Position numbers and translations under genes: made by a program
The notes under the pieces: model-generated
What the model was told of the DNA's origin: nothing
Database searches by the model: none
The model's input: the letters and a program-made list of their open reading frames with translations, nothing else
Source: Multifurca ochricompacta
Lineage: Eukaryota > Basidiomycota > Agaricomycetes > Russulales > Russulaceae
NCBI GenBank assembly: GCA_022496185.1
Contig: WTXG01000031.1
Location: 236,232 to 300,231, forward strand
Direction: 5' to 3'
Length of the DNA: 64,000 nucleotides
Part shown: piece after piece, positions 33,388-43,937 of the stretch
Numbering within the stretch: position 1 is the stretch's first letter
Layout of the letters: every line of letters begins with the position of its first letter

Positions 33388-34560
33388 ATGTCCGCACCCA
33401 CCGCATCCACTTCCACCTCTACCCTCTCCCACGATGACGTTAACCGAGTGCTCCACGACATGGCGGTCACTGTTAGGGATTTGGCCAGAGATGTGCAAAC
33501 GCTGATGCAGCACCAGGCACAAGCTTCGGCATCTCCACCTCAGCACACCCTTGCTACTGGGAAGGATTCTACAGTAGCATGCCCTGCGTCTTGGGATGGC
33601 AAGGGGACCTCAGCGGACATGCGCCATTTTCTGGCAGCTTACCACAATTGGGCTTGCGCACAGAAGAATAGTCTTAATGATTACAACGTGCAAACCCAAA
33701 AGTGGATTAGGAGAGACTCTGATTGGATCTTATCCATTCTCAATCTTCTAGCTGGAGATGCCCGGACTTGGGCTCTGCCACATTTGGAAGAATTGAAGGC
33801 CGGGAGGATCCCCTTTAACCAAAGATGGGATAATTTTGAAAAGACATTCACAGAGCGATTCATTCCTTACGATATAGGGGAGGCTGTGCAAGAAGCGTTG
33901 AAGAAACTCAGACAGGGCAAGAATTCGGTTGCTGAGTACAAGGCTCACTTTGATGAGCACTCAGCTCAAACTGGCTGGTCTGCGACCGATCTGAAGACTC
34001 GATTCTATGACGGGTTGACAGATAAGATCAAGGACATCTTGGCCCTCATGCCGACTACTCCTGTGATGCTAGAAGAGCTTGTCACCGCTGCAAATAAAAT
34101 CGATGTGCGACAGAGACAACGCGATGCAGAGAAAAGAGGGGTGATTACCACACAAACCCAAACTCAAACTACGTGCGATCCCAATGCTATGGAGGTTGAC
34201 GCTTCGAAGACTCAGTCAGGGGCTGGCACTAAGACACTGCGCCAGTACATGCTGACTGATCTCAAAGGTAAATGCAAGGGTTGTGGGACTACCGCTCACG
34301 AGTATAAGCAGGGAAATCATGAGCACGAGATTTGCAATTATTGTGGGAAGACAGGACACCGAGCTAATGTTTGTTATGATAAGTGGTCGAGTAAACCCAA
34401 AAAAGCAAAAGTTGCTGCCAGCACAGAAGCGGCGGCAAGTTCAAGTACGAGTGTCTTGGTGCTGTCAGACACCTCAGCCAGTCAAAAGGAGAAAGCTGAT
34501 TTGAAGGCACAGGTAGAATCACTACGGAAAGAAATGGAGGCATTGAAGGCATCTTTTTAG
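33388..34560 (+). CDS. Gag of gypsy element G3
   Basis: A 390-residue open frame. It has a Ser/Thr-rich N-terminus, a coiled segment, the retrotransposon-gag domain (about 70-235: WILSILNLLAGDARTWALPHL, GEAVQEALKKL, YKAHFDEHSAQTGW) and a zinc knuckle CNYCGKTGHRANVC (CX2CX4HX4C, about residue 315). A CKGC...H segment just before it may be a second, imperfect finger. A short predicted coiled coil ends the protein. It stops with TAG at 34558-34560, inside a T-rich slip site that leads to pol in the -1 frame. Confidence 0.9.
   Translation: MSAPTASTSTSTLSHDDVNRVLHDMAVTVRDLARDVQTLMQHQAQASASPPQHTLATGKDSTVACPASWDGKGTSADMRHFLAAYHNWACAQKNSLNDYNVQTQKWIRRDSDWILSILNLLAGDARTWALPHLEELKAGRIPFNQRWDNFEKTFTERFIPYDIGEAVQEALKKLRQGKNSVAEYKAHFDEHSAQTGWSATDLKTRFYDGLTDKIKDILALMPTTPVMLEELVTAANKIDVRQRQRDAEKRGVITTQTQTQTTCDPNAMEVDASKTQSGAGTKTLRQYMLTDLKGKCKGCGTTAHEYKQGNHEHEICNYCGKTGHRANVCYDKWSSKPKKAKVAASTEAAASSSTSVLVLSDTSASQKEKADLKAQVESLRKEMEALKASF
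34550..34560 (+). promoter_or_regulatory. Candidate -1 frameshift site between G3 gag and pol
   Basis: The gag frame ends GCA TCT TTT TAG. A one-base backward slip on TTTT would read TTT TTA GAA, which continues without a stop into the protease-RT frame as far as 35561. The pol frame is -1 to gag, and the overlap is just these few bases. No structure downstream was modelled. An internal start downstream would be an alternative. Confidence 0.4.
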
Positions 34561-37500
34561 AAACTGTCTCAGTTCCAGCTGCAACTGAGACAGCATGTGT
34601 AAATAGTGTGTTTACTGATTCTGATTCTAATGTATTTTTGAGCGTTCAAGAAGTTACTGATACAACTGTCTGTGAAACGGCCTCTGTAAATAGTGTAAAT
34701 AATTGTGTAATCGCGTCAGATTCGGTCTCGCAGAAAATTAAAAACGTTTTCATTGATGAGACTGATTACTTAGATAAGATAACTGCATGTATTTTACCTG
34801 AGACGAAGCATGATACTCAGCATTTTCATATTTACGTTACATTGCAAGGAAGAAACCACCTATACACGACAGCAGCTATGGTAGATTCAGGGGCTACTGC
34901 ACTGTTCCTGGACGAGAAATTCGCTCAGCACCGGAAGATGCTTCAAATCCCACTCGATCATCCCATAAAAATTCATAATATTGACGGGACGCACAATCGA
35001 GCAGGGGATATTACGCATTATGTATCGCTAGCGATTATAATAGGCCAATGGGAGGAGAGCCACTGTTTCCTGGTCACAGACTTAGGACCAGAGAAAATTA
35101 TATTGGGGCTTCCTTGGCTGCGACGTAACAACCCAAGCATCGACTGGAACAAGGGTGAACTGATGATCGACTCCGAGAGCAGGATCGCTGAGGAGATTGG
35201 ATCTGTCAAATGCATATCGGCTAGCCATATGGAGCGCCAATCACTGTGTCGAACCGGAGTCCTGGAGACGCTGTCCGATCAAGTCTGGTGTCTAGCCGGC
35301 TATACATATTCACAGCAAATAGCCGAGCATGAGAACTTGAAAAGGGGCAGTAGATCTTTTGAGGAGATGGTACCCTCGCAGTACCGGGACTTCGTGAAAG
35401 TTTTCTCTGAAGAGGAATCACAGAGACTCCCTCAGCATCAACCATGGGATCATGAAATAGATTTAGAACCAGGTGCTAAGACACACTGGAAGACTAAGAT
35501 CTACCCCATGGCACCAAACGAGCAAGCGGAGTTAGACAAATTTATTGACGAACACTTATGAAAGGGATACATTGTACCATCTAAGTCACCGATGGCCATC
35601 CCCGTGTTCTTCCTGAAAAAGAAGGATGGGAAATTAAGACTTATACAGGATTACCGTCCTCTTAACAAAATTACAATTAAAAACCGTTATCCGCTACCGC
35701 TTGCTGCAGACATCATCAATCGGCTGAAAGATGCTAGGATCTTCACCAAATTCGATGTCAGATGGGGATATCACAACGTCAGAATTAAGGAAGGAGACGA
35801 ATACAAGGCGGCCTTTGCTACTAACCGTGGATTATACAAACCGCGCGTTATGTACTTTGGCCTGACTAACAGTCCAGCCACCTTCCAGGCGTTGATGAAC
35901 TCAGTCTTCGCTGACATGATTGCGAGAGGAGAGGTCGCAGTATACATGGATGATATACTTATATTTTCATCTAACTTGGAGAAACATCAGAAAGACATGT
36001 GTAAAGTACTTAGCCGTCTCCAAGAGTATGACCTTTTCCTCAAGCCTGAGAAATGCGAATTTGAGAGAGATCAAATGGAGTATCTTGGGATGATTATCCA
36101 TCCTGGAGAGGTCAGGATGGACCCTGCCAAGGTCCAAGCGGTCAGAGAGTGGCCGATCCCACAGAATTTGAAGGACGTTCGCGCCTTTGTGGGATTCACT
36201 AACTTCTATCAATGCTTCATTAAGGACTTTGCTGGTATAGCACATCCCTTACATGACCTGACTAAGAAAAATATCCCATGGCAATGGGGCGATGCAGAGA
36301 TGAACGCATTCGCAGTGCTGAAGGCACACTTCATAGAGAAGCCAATATTAGCAGTCTATGATAGCGAGAGGCCAACACACTTGGAGACGGACGCTTCCGG
36401 ATTTGCTACTGGTGGAATACTGTCGCAGAAACACGATGACGAGCTATGGCACCCAGTCGCATTCCAATCCGAAGCAATGTCGGACGCAGAACGTAACTAT
36501 GAAATTTATGACCGGGAAATGCTCGCATTGATCCGAGCACTGGAGGATTGGCAACACTTCCTTGAAGGACTATCTACCTTTGAGGTTGTAACTGATCACA
36601 AGAATATGGAATGGTGGGCTAGCATGTGTGACTTAACACGACATCAAGCGCACTGGGCCCTGTACCTCAGTAGATTCAACTTTGTGATTAGATACAAGAA
36701 GGGATCAGCAATGCAAGCTGATGCTCTTAGCCGATTCCCTATGGATCGTGTGTATGATAGTGAGGACAACTGTCAGGTACAAGTCCTCAAGCCGGAACAG
36801 TTTCTCCGGGCCGCACGTACCCATTACAAGCCAGAGAGCTCTCCTCTCACAGATCACATCAGAGCAGCAGGCGCACGTGAAGCAGAAGTCATAGAGGGGT
36901 TGAAATCCCTATCCAGATCCGCTCTGCGCGCTCTTACTGATGGCATTTCTCATTGGGAGGAGGAAGACAGTCTCGTTTATTACAAGGGAAAACTTTATGT
37001 ACCCAATGTACCGGATCTCAGGAAAGATATCATTAAACAGTGTCATGATTCGGTTACTGCAGGACATCCCAGTAAAAATGGGACTATAGAACTTGTCAGA
37101 CGCTACTACTGGTGGCCGCGTATGTCCACATACATCGCCAAGTATGTAGAGGGCTGCGATCGCTGTCAACGCTACAGGATCGACCAGCACCCTACGGCGC
37201 CTATACAGCCGCACGAAGTACTGGAGGGACCCTGGCAGATCATTGGCGTTGATCTGATCACTGGGCTTCCTTCTTCACAAGGGAAAGACGCAATCTTAAC
37301 GATAGTGGACCACTATACGAAACAAGTCCACTTCTTCCCTGTGACCAGCAGCATCACGGCAGATGGTGTAGGGCAGATCTATTATAACGAGATCTTCCTG
37401 CTGCATGGGATCCCTAAGTCTATCGTCAGCGACAGGGGACCACAGTTTGCAGCACGGACAATGCGGGCCGCTTTAAAGTGCCTGGGAATAGACAGTAGTT

Positions 37501-38369
37501 TGACCACAGCGTATCATCCTCAAGCTAACGGACAGGCAGAACGCAAAAACCAAGAAATAGAACAGTATTTGCGTATGTTTGTAGATAAGTGTCAGGATGA
37601 TTGGATCGAACTACTACCCACTGCGGAATTCGTGTTGAACACGAGATTGACATCCGCAACTGGCCACACACCCTTTGAATTACTCTACAGGTACACACCA
37701 GACTTCACGATTCCAGCTGGGCGCCCTACAGGCATTCCCAGTTTAGACAAGCGCCTTCAACAGCTCCATCTTGCCAGGACAGATGCTGAGGCAGCGCTGC
37801 GACTTAGCAAAGAACACATGATCGCCGGGCCAGGTTACCGCCAATCTTATCACTTCAGCACAGGCAATATGGTATGGCTCCAAGCCAAGAACATTAAGAT
37901 ACACCAACCTTCTCAGAAATTAGGGCCAAAACAGATGGGTCCCTTTAAGATTATTGAGAAGATTGGCGATCTTGATTATCAGTTGGAACTCCCGGCAGCG
38001 CTGAGAATCCACAATGTATTCCATGTGGATCGCCTTAGTCCCTACAAAGGCAATGACGTTAATGGACTTATGCCACCACCGCCTGACCCTGTACTGATCG
38101 AGGGCAAGGAAAAGTATGAGGTTGACCATATTCGCGATGCAAAACTGTTTGGTCGAACACTCAAATTCCTTGTGTGGTGGAAAGGATACGGCAAAGGGGA
38201 GGACTCATGGGAGCTGGCCAGAAACTTCAAGCTCGCTCAGGAGGCTGTCAGAGACTTTTACGCTCGACACCCTGGTGCGCCACGAAAGATAGCCACGCTC
38301 GCCTTCACGTCCGCTCCATGGCAATCACCACTTTATTTCACTGAGGCTTGTGAGGACGCAACGCCCTGA
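34561..38369 (+). pseudogene. G3 Pol: protease, RT, RNase H, integrase, chromodomain; one TGA
   Basis: The pol frame runs from the gag stop to 38369, broken only by TGA at 35559-35561 (EHL-stop-KGYI, probably from CGA). Domains in order: protease (MVDSGATALFLD near 34880, LGLPWLRR); RT (FFLKKKDGKLR, FDVRWGYHN, YFGLTNSPATFQ, VYMDDILIF near 35945); RNase H (LETDASGF, ALIRALEDW, DHKNMEWW); integrase HHCC zinc site (HDSVTAGHP, CDRCQ); DDE core (GVDLITGLP, SDRGPQF, YHPQANGQAERKNQE). The C-terminal chromodomain (YEVDHIRDAK, FLVWWKGY, DSWELARN) ends near 38250. Reverting one codon would give a full polyprotein by frame alone. Confidence 0.9.
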
Positions 38370-38381
38370 GAAGGGGGGTAC
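38370..38381 (+). other. Polypurine tract of G3
   Basis: GAAGGGGGGTAC lies between the pol stop and the TGTCCTGG start of the 3' LTR. This is the usual place and composition for the plus-strand primer. Confidence 0.75.
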
Positions 38382-39109
38382 TGTCCTGGATGCACATTTT
38401 TGCCATCCCGGACCAATTGAAAACCACCCTGAGGGCATCACACGATTGTGTGTCTTGCAAAGTCGACCTTCTTAGACTTAGATAAGATAAGGAGGAGTTC
38501 GGACTGATCTGACCTGGTCCACACGATGCGAAGTAGTTGCTGCCCTATGCAGCAATGGACATTATAGATACACACAGCCATTGTTTGAGTAATACAGATT
38601 GACGATTTGATTATAGAGTGATCTAAAGTAGTCTAGTGTGTATTTTAGATAATGCCAGACCAGCAGAAACGATTGCGCATTAGTAAACAAGATGTGTCAA
38701 GGTACTTAGAAGAGTAAGCCACTGATAACTACTTAGATTTACATCGCACGCTTGATTGGCTTTGGTATTTCATAGGATAGTACTAGAATGTATTTAAAGA
38801 CACCCTGTAGCATGCTGCAGACCCCATCTTGTCCTCTTGGGGCTGTAGGTGCAGTTTATCTTTGTATTTACTCAGGCCCAGCTAATCTTGTCCTCTTGGG
38901 GCTGTAGGCTCTTAGCAAAGTTCAATATAGGTCTATTCTTGCTGCATAAGCAAGGCAGAGTCTTCTGACTGCTTCAAGCCTTACGCGTGCATTAATCTCC
39001 ACGTTCTGGGCAGCTTTCCGACAAGGCATTTTCACCTCTGAGTTTTACTACGATCTTTACATCTAATCTTATCAAACATAGCAAGTGCGGGATAGAAGCA
39101 CCCATTACA
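38382..39109 (+). repeat. 3' LTR of G3 (728 bp)
   Basis: Begins TGTCCTGGAT after the purine tract and ends CCCATTACA at 39109, where hAT-1 sequence begins. A TATTTAAAG box is near 38790. A repeated phrase (ATCTTGTCCTCTTGGGGCTG) occurs at about 38827 and 38886. No second copy is in the window. Confidence 0.82.
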
Positions 39110-39669
39110 AGCAGCATCAAGTGTCACATCAAAGGTAAGATTTCAAATATATGTCAAGGAGTAATTGGCAATTGCTCACTCTGCGTTTAATTAGGAACTG
39201 ACTAGCCTTTCAGCAAAATATTTTGGCGCACTGCATGACAAGTTTACACCTGTTGATGCCCTGGATGAATGGCTGTCTAATGCACCCACTGTCACCAACA
39301 CTGATCCGATCACATACTGGACAGCAATGAAGGCAACAGGCCATCCACTTGCACAAATGGCTATCAACTTCCTTTCCATTCCAGGTGGGTTATTAATCAC
39401 TACTTTCATTTTTGTGGTGCTGAATATACATGGCAGCAACCTCAACTGATGTTGAATGCGCGTTTTCAAAAGGTGGTTTAACAGTCTCAAAAATGCGACA
39501 TTCTCTCTTGGATGAGTCTATGCGAGCAGCTACAGTACTTGGGTCATGGTGTGATATTCCTGATCTTATTCCTTACAATGATATAATAGCTGCTTTTAAG
39601 GATAAAGGGAAGCGGACAGGGAAGGCAAAGGCTATAATAGATATTATTGATGACAGTGATTCTACCTAG
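39110..39669 (+). pseudogene. hAT-1C transposase, last exons only
   Basis: Holds the end of exon 9 (to 39134), exon 10 (39195-39384) and exon 11 (39437-39669, STDVECAFSKGG to the stop), nearly identical to hAT-1B. Splice sites are kept. Without the DNA-binding and catalytic parts it cannot act. Confidence 0.85.
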
Positions 39670-39784
39670 TTACAGAATATTGTAAAGTTTATATAGTCGC
39701 ACTTGAATGTAACGCAAGAGTGTTGGATGGCACCTGAGAAGGATCACCCACAGAATTTTGATAAGACACTTTTTAGCTGAGGAA

Positions 39785-40800
39785 AGCCTCAGCAACTGCA
39801 TGAAATAGATTCGAAGGAAGACGTACCCATGTGATGGCCATTCCCATCCTCCAAAGCGTTGGCGTTGACCCTGCACTTGAGCCCATGACGTTCTTGCTCA
39901 TTGACGTTGCTTGTTGACCGACAGACAAAAGAAAGACGTTGTTAGTGATAGGACGGGTGGGGCAGCTGTGTGAAACGGGGACGTACCTAAGTGATGGCCA
40001 TTCCCATCCTCCAAAGTGTTGATGTTGACCCTGCACTTGAGCCTGTGACGTTCTCGCTCATTGACATTGCTTGTTGACCGACAGACAAAGAAAGACGTCG
40101 TTAGTGATAGGAAGGGTGGGCAGCTGTGTGAAATGGGGACGTACCTAAGTGATGGCCATTCCCATCCTCCAAAGCATTGGCGTTGACCCTGCACTTGAGC
40201 CCATGACGTTCTTGCTCATTGACATTGCTTGTTGACTGACAGACAAAAGAAAGACGTCGTTAGTGATAGGACAGGTGGGGCAGCTGTGTGAAACGGGGAC
40301 ATACCTAAGTGATGGCCATTCCCATCCTCCAAAGCATTGGCATTGACCCTGCACCTGAACTCGTGACATTCTCGCTCATTGATGTTGCTTGTTGACTGAC
40401 AAACAAAAGAAAGATGTCATTAGTGAGTGATAGGAAGGGTGGGGCAGCTGTGTGAAATGAAGATGTACCTAAGTGATGGCCATTCCCATCCTCCAAAGTG
40501 TTGTTGTTAACCTTGTGCTTGAGCTGCTTGAGCTTATGATGTTCTTGCTCATTGATGTTGTTTGTTGAATGACAACGAGAGGTAGAGAGGAGATCATTGG
40601 TGATAGGAGGGCCGGGGCAGCTGTGTGAAAGGGATGCAAATGAAGATGTACCTATATGAGGCCATTCCCATCCTCCAAAGCATCCTTAACCCTGCACTTG
40701 AGTTTGTGACATTCTTGCTCATTGATGTTGTTTGTTGACTGATGGAAAGAGAAATGAGGTCATTGGTGATAGGAGGGCCGGGGCAGCTGTTATAACTCAA
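39785..40800 (+). repeat. Minisatellite in hAT-1C (about 160-bp unit, 6 copies)
   Basis: The same unit as in hAT-1B, starting near 39835, 39993, 40151, 40311, 40475 and 40660. The first and the last two units correspond to those of hAT-1B. The extra copies are in the middle and resemble each other closely, as expected for unequal exchange or slippage. Confidence 0.8.
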
Positions 40801-41143
40801 TAGCAGGGGAGGGACCAGAGCCAATAAACTGTCTTTGAAGGATCACCATTGTCATGGACATTCTATAGGCATTACTAGGAGAGATATCTGGGTTGAACTG
40901 CCTCTGAAGAAGAGCCAGAAAGTCATTGTCTGCTATCTGAGAGAAAGTGGAGGCCCAGAGTGGAAAAAAGGAGTAAGAGTATGAGTAAACCCACGAGTAC
41001 TCGGATCTGTGCAAGTATAGGACTCGCGGCTCCAGGTGATCCGTGGGAACATACTCATGTGGATCCAAGTATGACATTTTCTTATCTAAATACCTGTGAG
41101 TTTGGATCCAGGTTACTTGCGAGTGCACTCATGCTAGGCCCTA

Positions 41144-41703
41144 AGGTAGAGCAGGAACTGGTAGAGATTCAAAAGAGGCTGGAGAAGGGAGACACATATC
41201 AAACCATTGCCAAAAGGTATGCTGACACATATGCATGGCCCCTCCCTCCATGATCATTGGGAGCTGCCCCAATGTTGCTGCCAAATCAGTTTGAATTGCC
41301 ACATATGCACAAGAACCCCCATGGAGAGACATGTTGGTGGTGCGACAGTAAGTACCATATCAGCTGGAACTGTCCCCTCAACCACAAGTGGTGCCACCAC
41401 TGTCACAGCAATTTGCATTGGAGTTGATTCTGTATTTTCCGCTGTGTAGGCATCACCCCAACAATCATCAATCCATCTGGGTGGTGTGGCAAATGTCTTT
41501 GCCACAACTCAGGACACCATGAGCTGGATTGCCCCATCCACAATCTATGCTATTTGTGTGGTCAGTGTGGCCCTTATGGGTTCCTCTGTGCCCACAGATG
41601 TCCCCAGGACTCGGACAAGGAGAATTACACCATGGATGATCATAATGTAGCCAATGATTACTTGGACTTGGTGCAGGATGATGATGGTATGAGTTGTTTC
41701 TAG
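41144..41703 (+). pseudogene. Zinc-knuckle-array ORF before the 3' LTR of the G2 family
   Basis: One frame, with TGA at 41251-41253 and 41425-41427, reads a helical segment (VEIQKRLEKGDTYQTIAKRY) followed by CWWCDSKYHISWNC (CX2CX4HX4C). Then come CHHCHSNLH...C (the same spacing, with a stop inside), C-X-CHNSGHHELDC, and CYLCGQC...C, then an acidic tail ending at TAG 41703. It sits where gypsy elements usually have the end of integrase or nothing. It may be a C-terminal pol domain or a third ORF; the 5' part is missing. I do not recognise a named family. Confidence 0.55.
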
Positions 41704-41733
41704 CTGGGTCTGCTAGAACCAGAAGAGGGGTGA

Positions 41734-43776
41734 TGTTATGACCTTTGCCAAGTAACCCCATTTTCTTCACCCTTCCCAATGAGAACCCCTCTTTACCACC
41801 CACTCTGCACTTCCTGATTATGTCTCCATCCTGGGACCCATCACATGCCCTCCTCCCATCCCCATGACTTGCTTTGTATCTGTTGACTCGATGCTTGCCT
41901 ATGTTTACTTCCTTATCATCTTATCTCCTTATCTCTAAGACCAGACATTTACTTAATCCCCTATCAGAAGCCAGGCTTTACACTGTCTGCTTTCATATAT
42001 TTGGGCCCACCTGACTCTGTTATCCTTATCTCATAGACGCCCACCAGATTACGTATATAAGTCTGCTGTAGCTACACTGTAGACCTCAGACTCAACTTAT
42101 TGAATACATCAGTGCTTGTCTTCTGGACATTCCCTTTGAATCCTTGACTCATCTGTCTCTAGGGATCAGCAAGGGTTTTCATACCTGCATGGGTAAGTGC
42201 CACGGGTTTTGACAGGTATGGGTATGGGTATACAACTCCCAACCCGCCAGAAACCCATACCTGCGCAGCGGGTTTGGCAGGTATAAGTGGTCATCAGTCA
42301 TTGACAAGATCAGCAGAAATGTAATGATAAAATACATCTGTAGCAAACAAATGACAAGATTTAATTTGATGTATGCTACAGGGTTTCTGTAAATATATTC
42401 TAGTGTTATCCTATGAAATATCAAAGCAGATCAATGGTGCAATGTAAAATAAAAGTGTTATCAGTGATCCACTCTCTTGAAAATCATGATGCAACTGTTT
42501 TATTAATGCACAATCAATTCTGCTGCTCTGGCACTATCTAAAATATGCTCTAGACTACGTTAGACTATTCTATAATCTAATTATCAATTTATTTTACTGA
42601 AACAAGGCCCATGTGTATCTACAGGCTGCATAGAGCAGCAACTACATTGCATCACATGGACCAGCATATTGGTCTGATCTCCTTCCTATTAAGGAAGGTT
42701 GACTTAACAATCACGGCTTTGATTTTCCATTGGTCCGACAAGATTGTGATCATGCATAGATAACACAACAGAAACACATTCACAAATTAATTAGATACAT
42801 AGAATATACATCTAAGATCTGACATATGATCAAATTACATCATTAAATGAGATAACGAGATAACATGTTCATTTAATCTAGTAGCTGATATAGTACATCT
42901 AAAGTACAAGCCTGTGCCATGCCTGTTCCACAAAATGAAATAAAATAATAATGTAAATAAAGAATAAACTTAATCTTCTGAACATAAATCAGCAATTATT
43001 GAGGGATCCTGAGTAGCCACAAATGAACATGTTGTATTTAAGTGCATATCTCCTTGACCAGGATGGACCAGGCTGGGTGTCTGAAATGTGCGATGCAAGT
43101 AAAGAACTTGCACGCGTTTCATTTTATGGGTAACCTGGGTATCAAAACAAATATCCAGGGGTTACCCCTGCCAATCACTATGCATTTGTCAATTATTTTT
43201 GCATTCTATGCAGTTATCTGACAGGCTTTTCATCAATGTTCTATAACATCTATCTAATCATCTTTGTATATTGGGGTGGATTTTAGTTGCACTTGTATAA
43301 AATTGAAACCAGAATAATAAAACAACAATAGAATAATGAATTATCTTAATCTTATGAAAATAAAACAGGAATCTTTGAAGGATCCTGAGTAGCCACAAAT
43401 GAATGCATTGTGTATCTCCTTGACTGGGATGGCCTGGGCCGGTTATCCGAAATGTGTGATGCAAGCAAAAAACTTGCACACGTTTACACAGGTAACCCAC
43501 AGGTGACCCGCAGGTAACCTGTGGGTTACCCGTACCCATAGCAACGGGTACAGGTATGGGTACGGGTACCAATGAAGATACCCAGGGGTTACCCCTGCTA
43601 TTCACTATCTGTCTCAGTGCTTCCAGCACTCTTCTGCTTAACATTGTCTTAGGGAACAGCCCCTTTGACTCTGACTCATCCCTATTGAACTCCAAGAAGC
43701 CTTATTGGTTTCTTATCTGACTTCAAATGAATGCTGTCACACAAGTTGTGTGGAACATCCTGCACTGGATGTAACA
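41734..43776 (+). repeat. 3' LTR of G2-family element, interrupted
   Basis: Parts 41734-42159 and 43616-43776 together align with the 579-bp LTR at 8503-9081 (reverse orientation). Shared phrases include the TATATAAGTC box near 42055, TATTGAATACATCAGTGC and the terminal CACTGGATGTAACA. The interruption is hAT-2 plus one copy of its target duplication. The total without it is about 587 bp. Confidence 0.87.
42160..43607 (+). mobile_element. Non-autonomous hAT-like element hAT-2 (1448 bp), exact 8-bp target duplication
   Basis: Flanked by TCTGTCTC at 42152-42159 and 43608-43615, the 8-bp duplication typical of hAT. Ends are TAGGGATCAGCAAGGG and, inverted, TAGTGAATAGCAGGGG, with CCCGTACCCATA-type subterminal repeats inside. 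There is no transposase ORF. The 3' third is internally duplicated: 42975-43190 resembles 43345-43607, including the AGGGGTTACCCCTG phrase near the end. It lies in the G2-family LTR. Which transposase moved it is unknown; its ends differ from hAT-1. Confidence 0.85.
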
Positions 43777-43937
43777 GGGATGGCCTGGGCCAGATATCCA
43801 AAATGCATGATGCAAGTAAAGAACTTGCACACATTTAACACAGGCAACCTGCAGGTTACCCGTAACCATAGCGACAGGTATGGGTACAGGTATGGGTACC
43901 AATGAAGATACCTGGGGGTTACCCCTGCTATTCACTA
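43777..43937 (+). repeat. 3' end fragment of an hAT-2 relative
   Basis: GGGATGGCCTGGGCC to CCCTGCTATTCACTA matches the last 190 bp or so of hAT-2. It directly follows the G2-family LTR at 43776 and precedes a CopA LTR fragment. Only the right terminus is present. Confidence 0.7.

Larger units (their letters stand above)
33084..39109 (+). mobile_element. Ty3/gypsy chromovirus G3, nearly intact but without 5' LTR
   Basis: Plus-strand element: leader (33084-33387, cut at its 5' side by the end of hAT-1B), gag, pol, purine tract and 3' LTR. The 3' LTR ends at 39109 and is followed by AGCAG, which is hAT-1 exon 9 sequence, so G3 was inserted in a hAT-1 copy (hAT-1C). The 5' LTR and the left half of that hAT copy are gone. 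Only one in-frame stop is seen in pol. Confidence 0.88.
39110..41143 (+). mobile_element. hAT-1C, 3' end of a third hAT-1 copy
   Basis: Starts at AGCAGCATCAAG, matching exon 9 of the hAT-1B transposase, directly after the G3 LTR. It continues through exons 10-11, an expanded minisatellite and the right terminus CTCATGCTAGGCCCTA at 41143. Its 5' part was separated by the G3 insertion and is not found to the left. The right flank is a G2-family element; AGGTAGAG (41144-41151) would be one target copy. Confidence 0.87.
41144..43776 (+). mobile_element. 3' end of a G2-family gypsy element with LTR
   Basis: A plus-strand fragment: the end of a cysteine-rich ORF (41144-41703), a short purine-rich stretch (AGAAGAGGGGTGA, 41721-41733) and an LTR of the G2 family (41734-42159 plus 43616-43776). 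The LTR is split by an inserted hAT-like element. The left side is cut by hAT-1C. It shows what the 3' end of G2, missing in the first copy, looks like. Confidence 0.8.

Noticed and set aside
10909..41143. hAT-1A left end and hAT-1C right end as two halves of one element
   Set aside because: The 8-bp flanks (GGTAGTCA and AGGTAGAG) do not match, and the two ends lie in different host elements (CopA leader and a G2-family ORF).
42180..43930. GGGTA/TACCC runs as telomere-like repeats
   Set aside because: They are irregular, lie inside elements with hAT-type ends and an 8-bp duplication, and are not a uniform tandem array.
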